From Prevotella sp. (GTDB lineage: Bacteria; Bacteroidota; Bacteroidia; Bacteroidales; Bacteroidaceae), in assembly GCA_021636625.1 (NCBI GenBank), contig JAJWLX010000080.1, forward strand, positions 1 through 13,849: a stretch of DNA of 13,849 nucleotides, written 5' to 3'. The notes beneath the pieces are model-generated. The model was not told the origin of the DNA. It saw only the letters and a list, made by a program, of their open reading frames with translations, and did no database searches. This document shows, in pieces, positions 1 through 7,167 of the stretch. The first letter of the stretch is position 1, and each line of letters begins with the position of its first letter. A program made the translations under genes and the position numbers.

Positions 1-110
1 AGCGTACCGCCAAGGTAATCAATGCGAGATTGAAGGAATTGGGCAGAGAGCCAGTATGGAAGGATTGGGATGCCTCATTCGATTTCTTCGGAAATATCGC
101 AAACGGATAA
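1..110 (+). CDS. C-terminal end of an unidentified gene (5' end outside the window)
   Basis: The third frame is open from the window edge to a TAA at 108-110 and encodes about 35 residues (start RTAKVINARLKELG, end FDFFGNIANG). The composition is protein-like, with an amphipathic helix followed by an aromatic-rich tail. The two other forward frames give a stop within 20 bases or an Arg/Gly-rich low-quality peptide. A strong hairpin terminator follows 24 bp after the stop, which supports this as a real gene end. I do not recognise the family from so short a piece. Confidence 0.6.
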   Translation, partial: RTAKVINARLKELGREPVWKDWDASFDFFGNIANG

Positions 111-127
111 GATAAACATATAGATAT

Positions 128-168
128 AAAAAAAGCGCCTTGAATGATTTCAAGACGCTTTTTTTATA
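128..168. terminator. Bidirectional intrinsic terminator between convergent genes
   Basis: Stem AGCG + CTTGAA (134-137, 139-144) pairs with TTCAAG + CGCT (149-154, 156-159) around a 4-nt loop, with one C/A mismatch. It is preceded by a run of seven A and followed by a run of T, so it can act on both strands. It lies between the gene ending at 110 and the minus-strand peptidase gene ending at 185. Confidence 0.85.
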
Positions 169-184
169 ACTGTTTTTAAAAGAC

Positions 185-1495
185 TTATTCCTTCAGCCAT
201 CCACCTATCAAGTCGATGATTTCCTGTCTGGTAGGCTCAGGGAACGACAGGATGCGGGTGAGATGTGAACCGCCATGACACATATAGACATGCAGGTTCT
301 TCTTATTCTTGGTGAAAGGCAGACCATAGATGCCCGATGCACCCCATGGGTCGATATCACCATAAATATACACCATCTTCGGATCGTTCTTGGTCAGAAA
401 ATCCACGGTATAATTGTAGAGCTTTGGCGAGAACTCCACGTTCTCGGCACCCTTAGGCACCATCAGCTTCTTCAGATAACCCTTTGCCGACTTGATGCTC
501 AGGTATCTCTTGAATGGCTTGGTGTAATATCCGTAATATCCCAACTCCCTGGCAGCCTGCACATCAAACGGAGAGGTGGCATTGTAGTTGGTGAAATACT
601 CCGGCTCACACATATTGATCCAGTATTTAAACACCTGGTCGTCGGTGGCATCATTCGTAGGAATCTTCCTGATGTCCTCCCCCCACTGCCAGAAGGCGAA
701 GGCATATTCAAACACCGAGTAATCGAAAATCTCGGCGATAGGAGCATTGAAGCGATACTGCTTCTCGTTGCAGTACTTCTCGAACATCGGCAGCAGCGCA
801 GCCTTGCGCTTGAAGAGCAGCAGCTGGAAGTTGAGCACCTTCTGTCGGTTCTCCTTGGTAGAAACCTCATGCTGCAGGAACTTCTCGTGTCTGCCATCCT
901 CCACGCCCTTGTTCAGTGGCGCTACATATGGCACAGAGATGTCCACATCATTCGGGAAGTAGGCGCGGTAGAACATCGTAGTCTGTCCGCCCTTGCTGAT
1001 GCCCGTGGCAATCCACTTGCCCTTGTACATCGCATGCAGAGTCTGGTTGACGTGGTGCAGATCGTAGAGCGAGTTCTCCACGGTGAGGTAATCCCAGTTG
1101 CAAGGACTAGGCATCGACTTGTCGAAATAGCGGTACTCCACGGTGATGATGTTGGTATCGAAGAGCTTGGAAAGTTCCTCGATATATCCCTCGCGCAATG
1201 CATACTTGGCGTTGTAGCCTTCAGTTACGAGCACGGTAGGACGGTCGAATCCTCTGTGGCAGAGTATCACTCGCTGCTCAAAGCTGCCCTTGGAAGCATC
1301 CTTGGCATCCAGTTGCTGCTTGATGAAGAACACATACTTTTCAGGGAAATGCGTACTCTTCAGCGTTTCCACATCACTCACTCCAGGCAGCGTCGCCAAC
1401 AGCTTGCCCGCCTCTCCCAGTTCTGCCGCCAGCATCTGCAAAGGCAGAATGAAGAGCAGCAGCATCAATTTCAAGAATCTCAATTTCAATTTCAT
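185..1495 (-). CDS. Secreted S37-family (PS-10 type) serine peptidase
   Basis: This 436-residue protein matches the Bacteroidetes S37-like serine aminopeptidases, alpha/beta-hydrolases related to S28 that remove short peptides from protein N-termini. Residues 1-24 form a signal peptide (basic start, Leu-rich core, LAA before E25), so it should act in the periplasm or outside the cell. The nucleophile elbow is GISKGG with S167. The probable acid is D382 in YGDIDPWG and the probable histidine is H411 in HGGSHLTR; D380 and H407 are nearby alternatives. Strand and oxyanion regions such as VLVTEGYN and ITVEYRYF precede the nucleophile as expected. Length is normal for the family and no damage is seen. 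It is transcribed alone from a promoter at 1566-1596, divergent from the ATPase gene. Substrate is not deducible. The long forward-strand open frame over this gene is its antisense shadow. Confidence 0.85.
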   Translation of the reverse strand: MKLKLRFLKLMLLLFILPLQMLAAELGEAGKLLATLPGVSDVETLKSTHFPEKYVFFIKQQLDAKDASKGSFEQRVILCHRGFDRPTVLVTEGYNAKYALREGYIEELSKLFDTNIITVEYRYFDKSMPSPCNWDYLTVENSLYDLHHVNQTLHAMYKGKWIATGISKGGQTTMFYRAYFPNDVDISVPYVAPLNKGVEDGRHEKFLQHEVSTKENRQKVLNFQLLLFKRKAALLPMFEKYCNEKQYRFNAPIAEIFDYSVFEYAFAFWQWGEDIRKIPTNDATDDQVFKYWINMCEPEYFTNYNATSPFDVQAARELGYYGYYTKPFKRYLSIKSAKGYLKKLMVPKGAENVEFSPKLYNYTVDFLTKNDPKMVYIYGDIDPWGASGIYGLPFTKNKKNLHVYMCHGGSHLTRILSFPEPTRQEIIDLIGGWLKE

Positions 1496-1565
1496 TTTCG
1501 TCTCTCTTTTATATTTTCTCTTTTTAAACTTTCGTCGGTAATCTCCACATGCTTTAAATGCTATG

Positions 1566-1596
1566 CAAAGGTAAGGAAATATTCTTGTCCGGCAAA
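1566..1596 (-). promoter_or_regulatory. Bacteroidetes promoter of the S37 peptidase gene
   Basis: On the minus strand a TTTG (1593-1596) is separated by 19 bp from TACCTTTG (1566-1573), matching the -33 TTTG / -7 TAnnTTTG consensus of Bacteroidetes sigma-ABfr. Transcription would start near 1560, giving a leader of roughly 65 nt before the start codon at 1495. Confidence 0.75.
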
Positions 1597-1601
1597 GAGA
1601 T

Positions 1602-1654
1602 TCGCCACCTTTTTTATATTATCCCCCATTTTTTCTTGCGAAATCAAAATATTC
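1602..1654 (+). repeat. 53 bp direct repeat, copy A (promoter region of first ATPase gene)
   Basis: The segment beginning TCGCCACCTTTTTTATATT and ending AAATCAAAATATTC is identical over 53 bp to 3546-3598. In this copy it lies between the divergent promoters and supplies the -33 TTG (1636-1638) of the ATPase promoter. Confidence 0.9.
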
Positions 1655-1666
1655 GTCGTATCTTTG
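1636..1666 (+). promoter_or_regulatory. Promoter of the PF09820-type ATPase gene
   Basis: TTG (1636-1638), 20 bp spacer, TATCTTTG (1659-1666), followed by GCAGA, a typical Bacteroidetes arrangement. A start near 1672 makes the ATG at 1734 the sensible translation start. Confidence 0.75.
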
Positions 1667-1733
1667 CAGAAAGAATTTGCAGAAAGGTGGATGGCTCGCA
1701 AAAAGCTATCCTGAAAACATAGGAGATCAGATT

Positions 1734-3326
1734 ATGACAGATACAAAAATGAACGAAAGAAGATTGCCGGTAGGTATCCAGTCTTTTGAGGTTATCAGAA
1801 AGGGTGGTTATCTTTATGTTGACAAGACTGATATGATATGGAGACTTGCCAACAGGGGGAAAAAGTATAATTACCTGAGCCGCCCACGCCGCTTCGGTAA
1901 GTCGATTCTCGTGGATACACTTCGGGCTTACTTCGAGGGGAAAAAGGAACTCTTCGAAGGATTGAAAGTGATGGAATTGGAAAAAGAATGGACCTGCTAT
2001 CCCGTCATTCGACTCGACATGAGTTGCGGAGGTGCTACACCCGAAGAACTCAACTCCTATCTCGATGATGCTTTCTATAAATACGAACAGAAGTATGAAG
2101 TAGCCGTACGCCCGGAGGCTTCCCTTGCCGTCCGCTTCCAGAACATCATCGAAACGATGTTTCAGAAGACAGGAAAACAGGTGGTTATCCTCATCGATGA
2201 GTATGATTCTCCATTGCAGCATTCTTGGAAAACTCCTCAGCATGATGCCTGCACAGCCATCTATAAATCCGTATTTGCCGTCTTGAAAAAAGAGGACGAA
2301 CACGAGCGTTTCGTCTTCATCACGGGCATCACCAAGTTCACTCAGATTTCTCTCTTCTCTGTTCTCAATAATCTGAGCAACATCAGTTTTGATGCACCTT
2401 ACGCCACTATCTGCGGCATTTCGAAACAGGAAGCTGCCGACAACTTCATGCCTGAGATTGAGGCGATGGGAGAAGAAAACGGATGGACTCCTGAGGAGAC
2501 GCTGAAGCAGCTCACGGCTTTTTACGACGGATATCATTTCTGCCGCAAAAATATGGTGGATATTTTCAATCCGTTCAGCCTCATCAATGCCCTGGATGAT
2601 AGGGAATTGAGAAATTACTGGACTTCATCAGGGGCCACTTCCCTATTGCCAAAGTTCGTGGATGACATGGAGATGAAGATGGAATATTTTGACCATTGCT
2701 TCATCGAGCGCGACACCCTGGAAACATCGGATGTGGTGAATGGCGGAGCCGAACTCTTCCTCTATCAGTCGGGTTATCTCACCATCAAGGGTTACGACGA
2801 TGGCGTTTACATCCTGGGCTTCCCTAACTTTGAAGTTCGCAAGGCATTATACCAGGTAGTGGTTCCTGCCTTGACCATGAAGTCGAATTCGGAAGTGGTT
2901 TCTGCGCAGAGCTTCCTCAGAAAAATGATGCAGGACGGCAATACCGCTGAAGCCAAGAAGGCATTGAAAGCTCTTATCGCCGATGTTCCATACAGTAACA
3001 AGAAAATGGCGAGCATGGATATGGAGGAGCGTTACCGGCTGATAATGAGCACGATATTCAGGGCCTTGGGCTTTAGGGTAGAAGTAGAAAGGATGCTGGC
3101 CACTGGCAGAATTGATATGATTGTAGAGGTTCCATCCTTTATCTACGTCCTGGAGCTGAAGCTATCTAACAATGGCGGCATTTCTGCAGCCGAGAACCAG
3201 ATGAAGGAAAAGAGCTACACAGAGCCATTCAAGGCGGACAAGCGCAAGGTCATCGCCCTGGCAGTGGAACTCGATGAAACGGGCAAGGGATTGATAGATT
3301 GGAAAGAAGTGGATGAGTCTTTGTAA
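1734..3326 (+). CDS. AAA-ATPase-like protein (PF09820) with C-terminal PD-(D/E)XK domain (DUF1703)
   Basis: The protein has 530 residues from the ATG at 1734, chosen because AGGAG lies 10 nt upstream and because a TTG at 1677 would fall on the transcription start. The N-terminal domain (about 1-290) opens with MNERRLPVGIQSFE and YVDKT, typical of the predicted AAA-ATPase family. Its P-loop is the shortened PRRFGKS (residues 51-57), Walker B is ILIDEYDSPL (D155, E156) and a sensor-like FITGITKF follows (195-202). The C-terminal third matches DUF1703, a PD-(D/E)XK nuclease-superfamily domain: D461 in GRIDMIVEV and E474-x-K476 in LELKL form the active-site pattern. These genes are multicopy in Bacteroidales genomes and no physiological role is established; nucleic-acid cleavage or defence is conjecture. 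The catalytic residues are intact and the gene stands alone. Confidence 0.9.
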   Translation: MTDTKMNERRLPVGIQSFEVIRKGGYLYVDKTDMIWRLANRGKKYNYLSRPRRFGKSILVDTLRAYFEGKKELFEGLKVMELEKEWTCYPVIRLDMSCGGATPEELNSYLDDAFYKYEQKYEVAVRPEASLAVRFQNIIETMFQKTGKQVVILIDEYDSPLQHSWKTPQHDACTAIYKSVFAVLKKEDEHERFVFITGITKFTQISLFSVLNNLSNISFDAPYATICGISKQEAADNFMPEIEAMGEENGWTPEETLKQLTAFYDGYHFCRKNMVDIFNPFSLINALDDRELRNYWTSSGATSLLPKFVDDMEMKMEYFDHCFIERDTLETSDVVNGGAELFLYQSGYLTIKGYDDGVYILGFPNFEVRKALYQVVVPALTMKSNSEVVSAQSFLRKMMQDGNTAEAKKALKALIADVPYSNKKMASMDMEERYRLIMSTIFRALGFRVEVERMLATGRIDMIVEVPSFIYVLELKLSNNGGISAAENQMKEKSYTEPFKADKRKVIALAVELDETGKGLIDWKEVDESL

Positions 3327-3422
3327 ATTTGATGTTTGCTACCATTGAGACGGGGGTATCAACAAGAATGCCAATTGATATATCAGAAAAGCTCTTAGCC
3401 ACAGGCATAAAAAATATCTGTG

Positions 3423-3497
3423 AAATCTGTGTAAATCTGTAAAATCCGTGGGACATAAAAAAAGACTCCCACAGATATCACAGATTTACACAGATTT
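3423..3497. repeat. Imperfect inverted repeat, 31 bp arms
   Basis: The left arm 3423-3453 (AAATCTGTGTAAATCTGT... ending GTGGGA) pairs with 3467-3497 at 28 of 31 positions around a 13-nt A-rich loop. The arms are built from repeats of a CACAGATTT motif. Elements of this kind recur in intergenic DNA of Bacteroidales; translated, they give spurious PQISQIYTD-like peptides that are often annotated as small ORFs. It may also serve as terminator of the preceding ATPase gene. Confidence 0.85.
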
Positions 3498-3545
3498 ATT
3501 ATTCTTCCGAACTTTCGCAAATAAGCTCAAAGATAACAAAAAGAA

Positions 3546-3598
3546 TCGCCACCTTTTTTATATTATCCCCCATTTTTTCTTGCGAAATCAAAATATTC
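3546..3598 (+). repeat. 53 bp direct repeat, copy B (orphan duplicate of a promoter region)
   Basis: It is identical at all 53 positions to 1602-1654. The flanks differ: here the downstream sequence runs through another TTTG-N19-TATCTTTG promoter, but no PF09820 ATPase gene follows. A CAAAGATA at 3528-3535 (TATCTTTG on the minus strand) lies upstream, echoing the divergent layout of copy A. Confidence 0.9.
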
Positions 3599-3609
3599 TT
3601 CTCAAAATC

Positions 3610-3640
3610 TTTGGAGATTCAATAATTACTTGTATCTTTG
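3610..3640 (+). promoter_or_regulatory. Promoter without an obvious gene
   Basis: TTTG (3610-3613), 19 bp spacer, TATCTTTG (3633-3640) followed by CATC. It fits the Bacteroidetes consensus well, yet downstream only a 36-codon frame (3707-3817) and then a second promoter are found. It could be the remnant of a deleted ATPase paralogue or drive a short RNA. Confidence 0.6.
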
Positions 3641-3706
3641 CATCGTTAGTTCCAGCCGAGCCTCTTAACAATGCTTAAATAGACTGGGCTTTTTTCATTT
3701 ATAATC

Positions 3707-3817
3707 ATGGCATTCCTAGAAATAGAAAAGCAGAATATATTTTACAAAGCCTATCACAAATCTCTGACCAGCATGACTGCTTTCTTAAGCTTATCCTCGA
3801 AAAAGTGTATGTTTTAA
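3707..3817 (+). CDS. Possible 36-residue peptide, doubtful
   Basis: An ATG-started frame of 36 codons begins MAFLEIEKQNIFYKAY, 67 bp after a good -7 box. Its C-terminus (LSSKKCMF) is simply the translation of the 18-mer promoter repeat that occurs three times here, which argues against a conserved protein. It may be the truncated start of a lost gene. I recognise no family. Confidence 0.2.
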   Translation: MAFLEIEKQNIFYKAYHKSLTSMTAFLSLSSKKCMF

Positions 3818-3874
3818 CATTTGTTATCATCGAAAAAGTGTGCAATTTCCTTGTTTTTATCATCGAAAAAGTGT
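3791..3874 (+). repeat. Three promoter-proximal 18-mers with exact 33 bp period
   Basis: TTATCNTCGAAAAAGTGT occurs at 3791-3808, 3824-3841 and 3857-3874. Copies two and three are identical; copy one has one substitution. Only the third runs into an intact -7 box (TATCTTTG 3874-3881). The first two are followed by degenerate versions (TATGTTTT, TGCAATTT), as if a promoter had been duplicated in tandem and the upstream copies had decayed, or as if the 18-mer were a regulator site repeated every three helical turns. Confidence 0.9.
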
Positions 3875-3881
3875 ATCTTTG
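3851..3881 (+). promoter_or_regulatory. Promoter of the DUF4143 ATPase gene
   Basis: TTG (3851-3853), 20 bp spacer, TATCTTTG (3874-3881), then CAGCAG. Transcription should start near 3888, about 23 nt before the ATG at 3911. This places the longer reading frame that starts at 3821 upstream of its own promoter. Confidence 0.75.
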
Positions 3882-3910
3882 CAGCAGAAATATTTAAAAT
3901 ACAGATAGTT

Positions 3911-5206
3911 ATGAAAAGAAAGATATACAAACAGCTCCTGAAATGGAAAAGAAATGTGGACAGAAAGCCCTTGATGTTACTAGGTGCCAGACAAGTGGGT
4001 AAGACTTGGATTATGCAACACTTTGGAGAAAAGGAATACAAAAACGTAGCATATATCAACTGTGACGATGAGCCAAGAATGAAACAGCTCTTTGAGCTCG
4101 ATTACAACATAGACAGAATCCTCATCACCATCCAAGCCATTACTGGTGTCAGGATTACTCCTGCTGACACTCTCATCATCTTGGATGAAATACAGGAAAT
4201 TCCGAGAGGACTCCACAGTTTGAAGTACTTTTGCGAAAAAGCTCCCGAATACCATGTCATGGTAGCAGGTTCCCTCCTTGGGGTTACTCTGGGAAAGGGA
4301 GAATCGTTCCCTGTAGGGAAAGTAGATATGCTTACCATGTACCCCATGGATTACGAGGAATTTCTTGATGCAACCGGCAATGAAGGTTGGATAGAATTAC
4401 TCCATTCCAAAGACTGGGGACTTATCGACATCATGAAACCCAAGATGACGGAATTGCTCCGACAATATTACTTTGTGGGCGGAATGCCAGGAGTGGTAAG
4501 CAAATTCATCGAAAATACAGACTTGCAGCAGGTTCGCACCCTGCAGCGTGACATTCTGGAAGCCTATCGCAGGGATATTTCCAAACATACTTCAGCTGCG
4601 GAATCAACAAGAATCCGGGAGGTACTGGATTCGCGCCCTTCCCAACTGGCACGTGAAAACAAGAAATTCATCTATGGAGCTGTGCGCAAAGGTAGCAGAG
4701 CCAAGGATTTTGAACTGGCCATACAATGGTTGGTAGATGCCGGCATTGTATATAAGGTGAGCCGCATCAAGGAACCTAAAATGCCCCTCAAGTTTTATGA
4801 AGACATGGATGTCTTTAAACTGTTCTTATTAGATTGTGGTCTTCTGGCATGCATGACGGATGCCTCAGCAGATCAGATGCTGATAGGTGACAATGTATTC
4901 ACAGAGTTCAAAGGTGCATTTACAGAGCAGTATGTGCTACAGCAACTATTGGCCTTGGGACTAAAGCCCTATTACTGGAGCAATACCAAGACACCTTCGG
5001 AGATTGATTTCATCATTCAAGACAGTCAGAGGGTTATACCAGTAGAAGTGAAGGCTGAGGAAAACGTACGTGCTAGGTCCCTGGCCCAGTTCATCAAAGA
5101 CAACCCTGGGCTGAAAGGACTGCGTATCTCCATGAAAGGATATGTAGATCAAGAATGGATGGAAAACATCCCTCTCATAGCCATTGGTACGTATTTTGAG
5201 AAATGA
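3911..5206 (+). CDS. AAA_14 / DUF4143 ATP-binding protein with PD-(D/E)XK-like C-terminus
   Basis: The protein has 431 residues from the ATG at 3911. A longer frame starting at 3821 only adds translated promoter repeats (LSSKKC twice) and lies before the transcription start. The N-terminal AAA_14 domain carries Walker A GARQVGKT (residues 25-32, K31), Walker B LIILDEIQE (D92, E93) and sensor VAGS (118-121). The second half has the DUF4143 signature: a winged-helix-like segment (YFVGGMPGVV, RDILEAYRRDISKH) and, near the end, SEIDFII and VIPVEVKAEE, where D366, E379 and K381 fit a PD-(D/E)XK core. Such proteins are abundant in anaerobes, occur in many paralogues per genome, and have no settled role; they are ATP-dependent and probably act on DNA. 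It is transcribed alone and followed by a nested inverted repeat. All key residues are present. Confidence 0.9.
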   Translation: MKRKIYKQLLKWKRNVDRKPLMLLGARQVGKTWIMQHFGEKEYKNVAYINCDDEPRMKQLFELDYNIDRILITIQAITGVRITPADTLIILDEIQEIPRGLHSLKYFCEKAPEYHVMVAGSLLGVTLGKGESFPVGKVDMLTMYPMDYEEFLDATGNEGWIELLHSKDWGLIDIMKPKMTELLRQYYFVGGMPGVVSKFIENTDLQQVRTLQRDILEAYRRDISKHTSAAESTRIREVLDSRPSQLARENKKFIYGAVRKGSRAKDFELAIQWLVDAGIVYKVSRIKEPKMPLKFYEDMDVFKLFLLDCGLLACMTDASADQMLIGDNVFTEFKGAFTEQYVLQQLLALGLKPYYWSNTKTPSEIDFIIQDSQRVIPVEVKAEENVRARSLAQFIKDNPGLKGLRISMKGYVDQEWMENIPLIAIGTYFEK

Positions 5207-5223
5207 TGTTTTAAGAATTATAC

Positions 5224-5287
5224 GGCTTTTCAGTCAGAATGGAACAAACTTAAGACTATTCTATAAGTTAGCTCGGACTGAAAAGCC
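5224..5287. terminator. Nested inverted repeat after the DUF4143 gene, possible terminator
   Basis: GGCTTTTCAGTC (5224-5235) is the exact reverse complement of 5276-5287, enclosing 40 nt in which AACTTA (5247-5252) can pair with TAAGTT (5264-5269). It begins 18 bp after the stop codon. The outer stem is perfect, but the following T-run is weak (ATTCTTTG), so it could be a terminator, an mRNA-stabilising end or a mobile-element end. Confidence 0.6.
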
Positions 5288-5591
5288 ATTCTTTGTTAAC
5301 GTTTAAATCTTAAAAATTAACTATTGTTTAATTCTTAAATTTACACTAAAACACTACTTTTGTGGCAACTTTTGGAATCGGCAGAAACTTAAAATTCCCA
5401 AAAGCAAATCATAAAATACAGAATATCAAAGACTTAGTATTTTTTAACACGAGAAAAGTGATCCATTTTGTTTTATTTCCGTAATCTTTTCGTAACTTTG
5501 CAAATGAAAGGAGGATATCCTCACGCACACCCCTATATATAAGGTGTACGAGACCATAACTGCAAATTATTAATTTAAAAAATAATAGCTA
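5288..5591 (+). promoter_or_regulatory. AT-rich intergenic region with candidate promoter and leader of the orphan gene
   Basis: No coding frame is seen in these 304 bp. TAACTTTG (5493-5500) with TTG at 5468-5470 (22 bp spacer, slightly long) is the best promoter for the gene at 5592. The leader that follows contains a perfect 12 bp palindrome GAGGATATCCTC (5511-5522) and an ACACC/GGTGT hairpin with an AT-rich loop. Further upstream TACTTTTG (5355-5362) also fits a -7 box, followed by an imperfect inverted repeat (5369-5378 with 5394-5404). Confidence 0.5.
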
Positions 5592-6809
5592 ATGAGGTAT
5601 ACCAGCGTATTAGATGCTTCTGAGCAAAGCTTTCAGAACCTTATCAATGATGCAGAGGACTTTGAAAACGATAAGATCTTTGCATCCATCAGAAGTCGTG
5701 ATTATGACGAGAGTGATATCAATTTAATCAATGCTGAAGTAAGAATCAGCATTGCCAAAATAGATAAAGAATACATCTCTTTAGAAAAATTTTCTAAAGA
5801 GTTCAATAAGTTATATGCCACCGACCACAACCAATGCTACGACACAGCTCTTAAGCTTTGTCGAAAACTGAGAAGTACATTAGCTGGAACAAAGAAACTT
5901 TTTAGAAAGATGTGTCCCATCATTCGCAAGAAGGCTGGAGGTAATGGAACAGAAAAGAAGCTATCTGTTTTTAATCACTCATACTTAACAGGTCTTACAT
6001 TCGAAAGAGATATGTTTGGCTTGGAAAGCTACCCAGATTGCGTGAAAGATCTATGCTGTTCTGTTAGCTTATTTTTTTGTAAGCTAACGGGCGTAATGGC
6101 TCTTTGTAGAGAAATTATTGCAAAGGAGAATTACATCAGAAGCCATCCTGACTTATGTTACAAGATTTATAAGGATAACTATGACAATGTTGCTAAAACG
6201 TCGAGAGATTTCATTAAGATCTTAGAGAATACCGGCGGTGTCACATATCCGATGAATAGTTTGAAGGAAAGAATGGATAAGGCAAAGTCTTTGCAACAAG
6301 TCATCTGCGATTGTTTTCATACCTATAACGTGAGCCAGTTTCAAAATTTCGTCATTTTCGATGCCATTGAAAAGGGTAAGAAGGATGATTTGAGTCCTAC
6401 AGAATCTCTTCTATGGCCTAACAATCATGACTTTGCTAAACAAGTAAGATTCGTAATTACCCATCTTGATAATTTGATAGAACCCTGCAAACTCGCAGGA
6501 CTAAAGGTTCTTGGAAGAACAGATAAGAAGGAGGGGAAACATCATATCTATGGTCCCATCATAGTAATGCTGATGGAATGGGCTGGAATTACAGGAACTG
6601 GCAAAGAAGCAAAATTCAACAGATATTTCAGTAAAACGTATCATGGTAATCTGCTTCCACCAGGCAATTCGGGTACTAATGGTGCAAAGAACCATAAAAA
6701 ATATACCCAGGAAGAATATAATTTGTTCGTGAGCAAAGTTGGAGAACTCACTAAAAACATGAATAAAGCGATGAATATTCCAATTAGTTCTATCGCATGT
6801 GCCAACTAA
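5592..6809 (+). CDS. AT-rich hypothetical protein, unrecognised
   Basis: This 405-residue protein starts at the ATG at 5592 after an A/T-rich leader and I do not recognise it. It looks soluble, with no signal peptide and no clear membrane span, is Lys/Asn-rich and probably largely helical. There is a Cys-containing middle (ESYPDCVKDLCCSVSLFFCKL) and a basic C-terminal part (about 315-385) with GRTDKKEGKHHIYGPI, AKFNRYFSKTYHG and GTNGAKNHKKY that could be a nucleic-acid-binding segment. No catalytic motif stands out. Base composition is clearly more A/T-rich than in the genes on either side, which suggests different ancestry or transfer. It reads into the repeat field at 6814-6901 and ends at the hairpin terminator at 6923-6966, so three of the TTATCTGTA sites lie in its 3' untranslated RNA. 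A link with the downstream primase cassette is possible but not shown. Confidence 0.75.
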   Translation: MRYTSVLDASEQSFQNLINDAEDFENDKIFASIRSRDYDESDINLINAEVRISIAKIDKEYISLEKFSKEFNKLYATDHNQCYDTALKLCRKLRSTLAGTKKLFRKMCPIIRKKAGGNGTEKKLSVFNHSYLTGLTFERDMFGLESYPDCVKDLCCSVSLFFCKLTGVMALCREIIAKENYIRSHPDLCYKIYKDNYDNVAKTSRDFIKILENTGGVTYPMNSLKERMDKAKSLQQVICDCFHTYNVSQFQNFVIFDAIEKGKKDDLSPTESLLWPNNHDFAKQVRFVITHLDNLIEPCKLAGLKVLGRTDKKEGKHHIYGPIIVMLMEWAGITGTGKEAKFNRYFSKTYHGNLLPPGNSGTNGAKNHKKYTQEEYNLFVSKVGELTKNMNKAMNIPISSIACAN

Positions 6810-6813
6810 TCGT

Positions 6814-6901
6814 TTTTACTTCATCAGAAGGATATTATCTGTATTTTACTCCATCAGAAGAAAATTATCTGTATTTTTACTGAAGAAAAAAAATATCTGT
6901 A
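6814..6901 (+). repeat. Three tandem 28-30 bp repeats ending in TATCTGTA
   Basis: The units 6814-6843, 6844-6873 and 6874-6901 share the pattern TTTTACT-CATCAGAAG-(A/T-rich)-TTATCTGTA. Units one and two are 30 bp each and differ at few positions; unit three is 28 bp and degenerate in the middle. They start four bases after the stop codon of the orphan gene and present three same-strand copies of the 9-mer that recurs downstream. Confidence 0.9.
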
Positions 6902-6922
6902 AATAATTAAAGTCCCGATTTG

Positions 6923-6966
6923 AATAAATGGATTGCTTTCGAAAGAAGTAATCCATTTATTTTTTT
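6923..6966 (+). terminator. Intrinsic terminator of the orphan gene
   Basis: AATAAATGGATT (6923-6934) pairs perfectly with 6950-6961. The interior can extend the stem by G-U, C-G, T-A, T-A and T-G pairs, leaving a CGAAA loop. A T-run continues to 6966. It splits the TTATCTGTA array into a 5' tandem part and a 3' mixed-orientation part. Confidence 0.85.
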
Positions 6967-7144
6967 CAGATAACTACCAAATCTTACAGATAATCCAGTT
7001 ATCTGTATACAGATCTTTAATTATCTGGAAGAAAAGACCATGAACTTTACAGATAATTGCAATTATCTGTATATGCACATTTCAACCTTACAGATAACCA
7101 CATTTTAGGCATACAGATACGCAAAATACCCAACTTACTGATAA
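6965..7144. repeat. Iteron-like array of TTATCTGTA / TACAGATAA sites with two perfect palindromes
   Basis: Exact 9-mers lie at 6985-6993(-), 6999-7007(+), 7048-7056(-), 7063-7071(+) and 7089-7097(-). Near matches lie at 6965-6973(-), 7008-7014(-, partial), 7021-7029(+), 7112-7120(-) and 7136-7144(-). Two pairs make perfect palindromes: ATCTGTA/TACAGAT (7001-7014) and a 24 bp one (7048-7071) with half-site TACAGATAATTG. With the tandem units upstream and one site at 7268-7276, the field holds eight exact and six near copies in about 440 bp. The DNA is very AT-rich and directly precedes the HTH-primase-helicase genes, as expected for a replication origin or an operator array. Confidence 0.85.
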
Positions 7145-7167
7145 TCAAAACTTTCCATATGTGTATT

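Noticed and set aside
275..1714. 479-codon open frame on the plus strand over the S37 peptidase gene
   Set aside because: It is antisense to a gene with a complete signal peptide and catalytic triad; its product is His/Leu/Arg-rich with no recognisable domain.
3448..3678. 76-codon frame after the first ATPase
   Set aside because: It translates one arm of the CACAGATTT inverted repeat and the 53 bp repeat; typical spurious intergenic ORF.
3791..3874. CRISPR-like 18-mers with 15 bp spacers
   Set aside because: The repeats are too short, the third is joined to a -7 box, and there is no cas gene; promoter duplication explains them better.
3821..3910. Extension of the DUF4143 ATPase to an upstream start
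   Set aside because: It would start before the promoter at 3851-3881 and its residues only translate the promoter repeats.
6814..6901. CRISPR array
   Set aside because: The 28-30 bp units are contiguous, with no unique spacers, and there is no cas gene.
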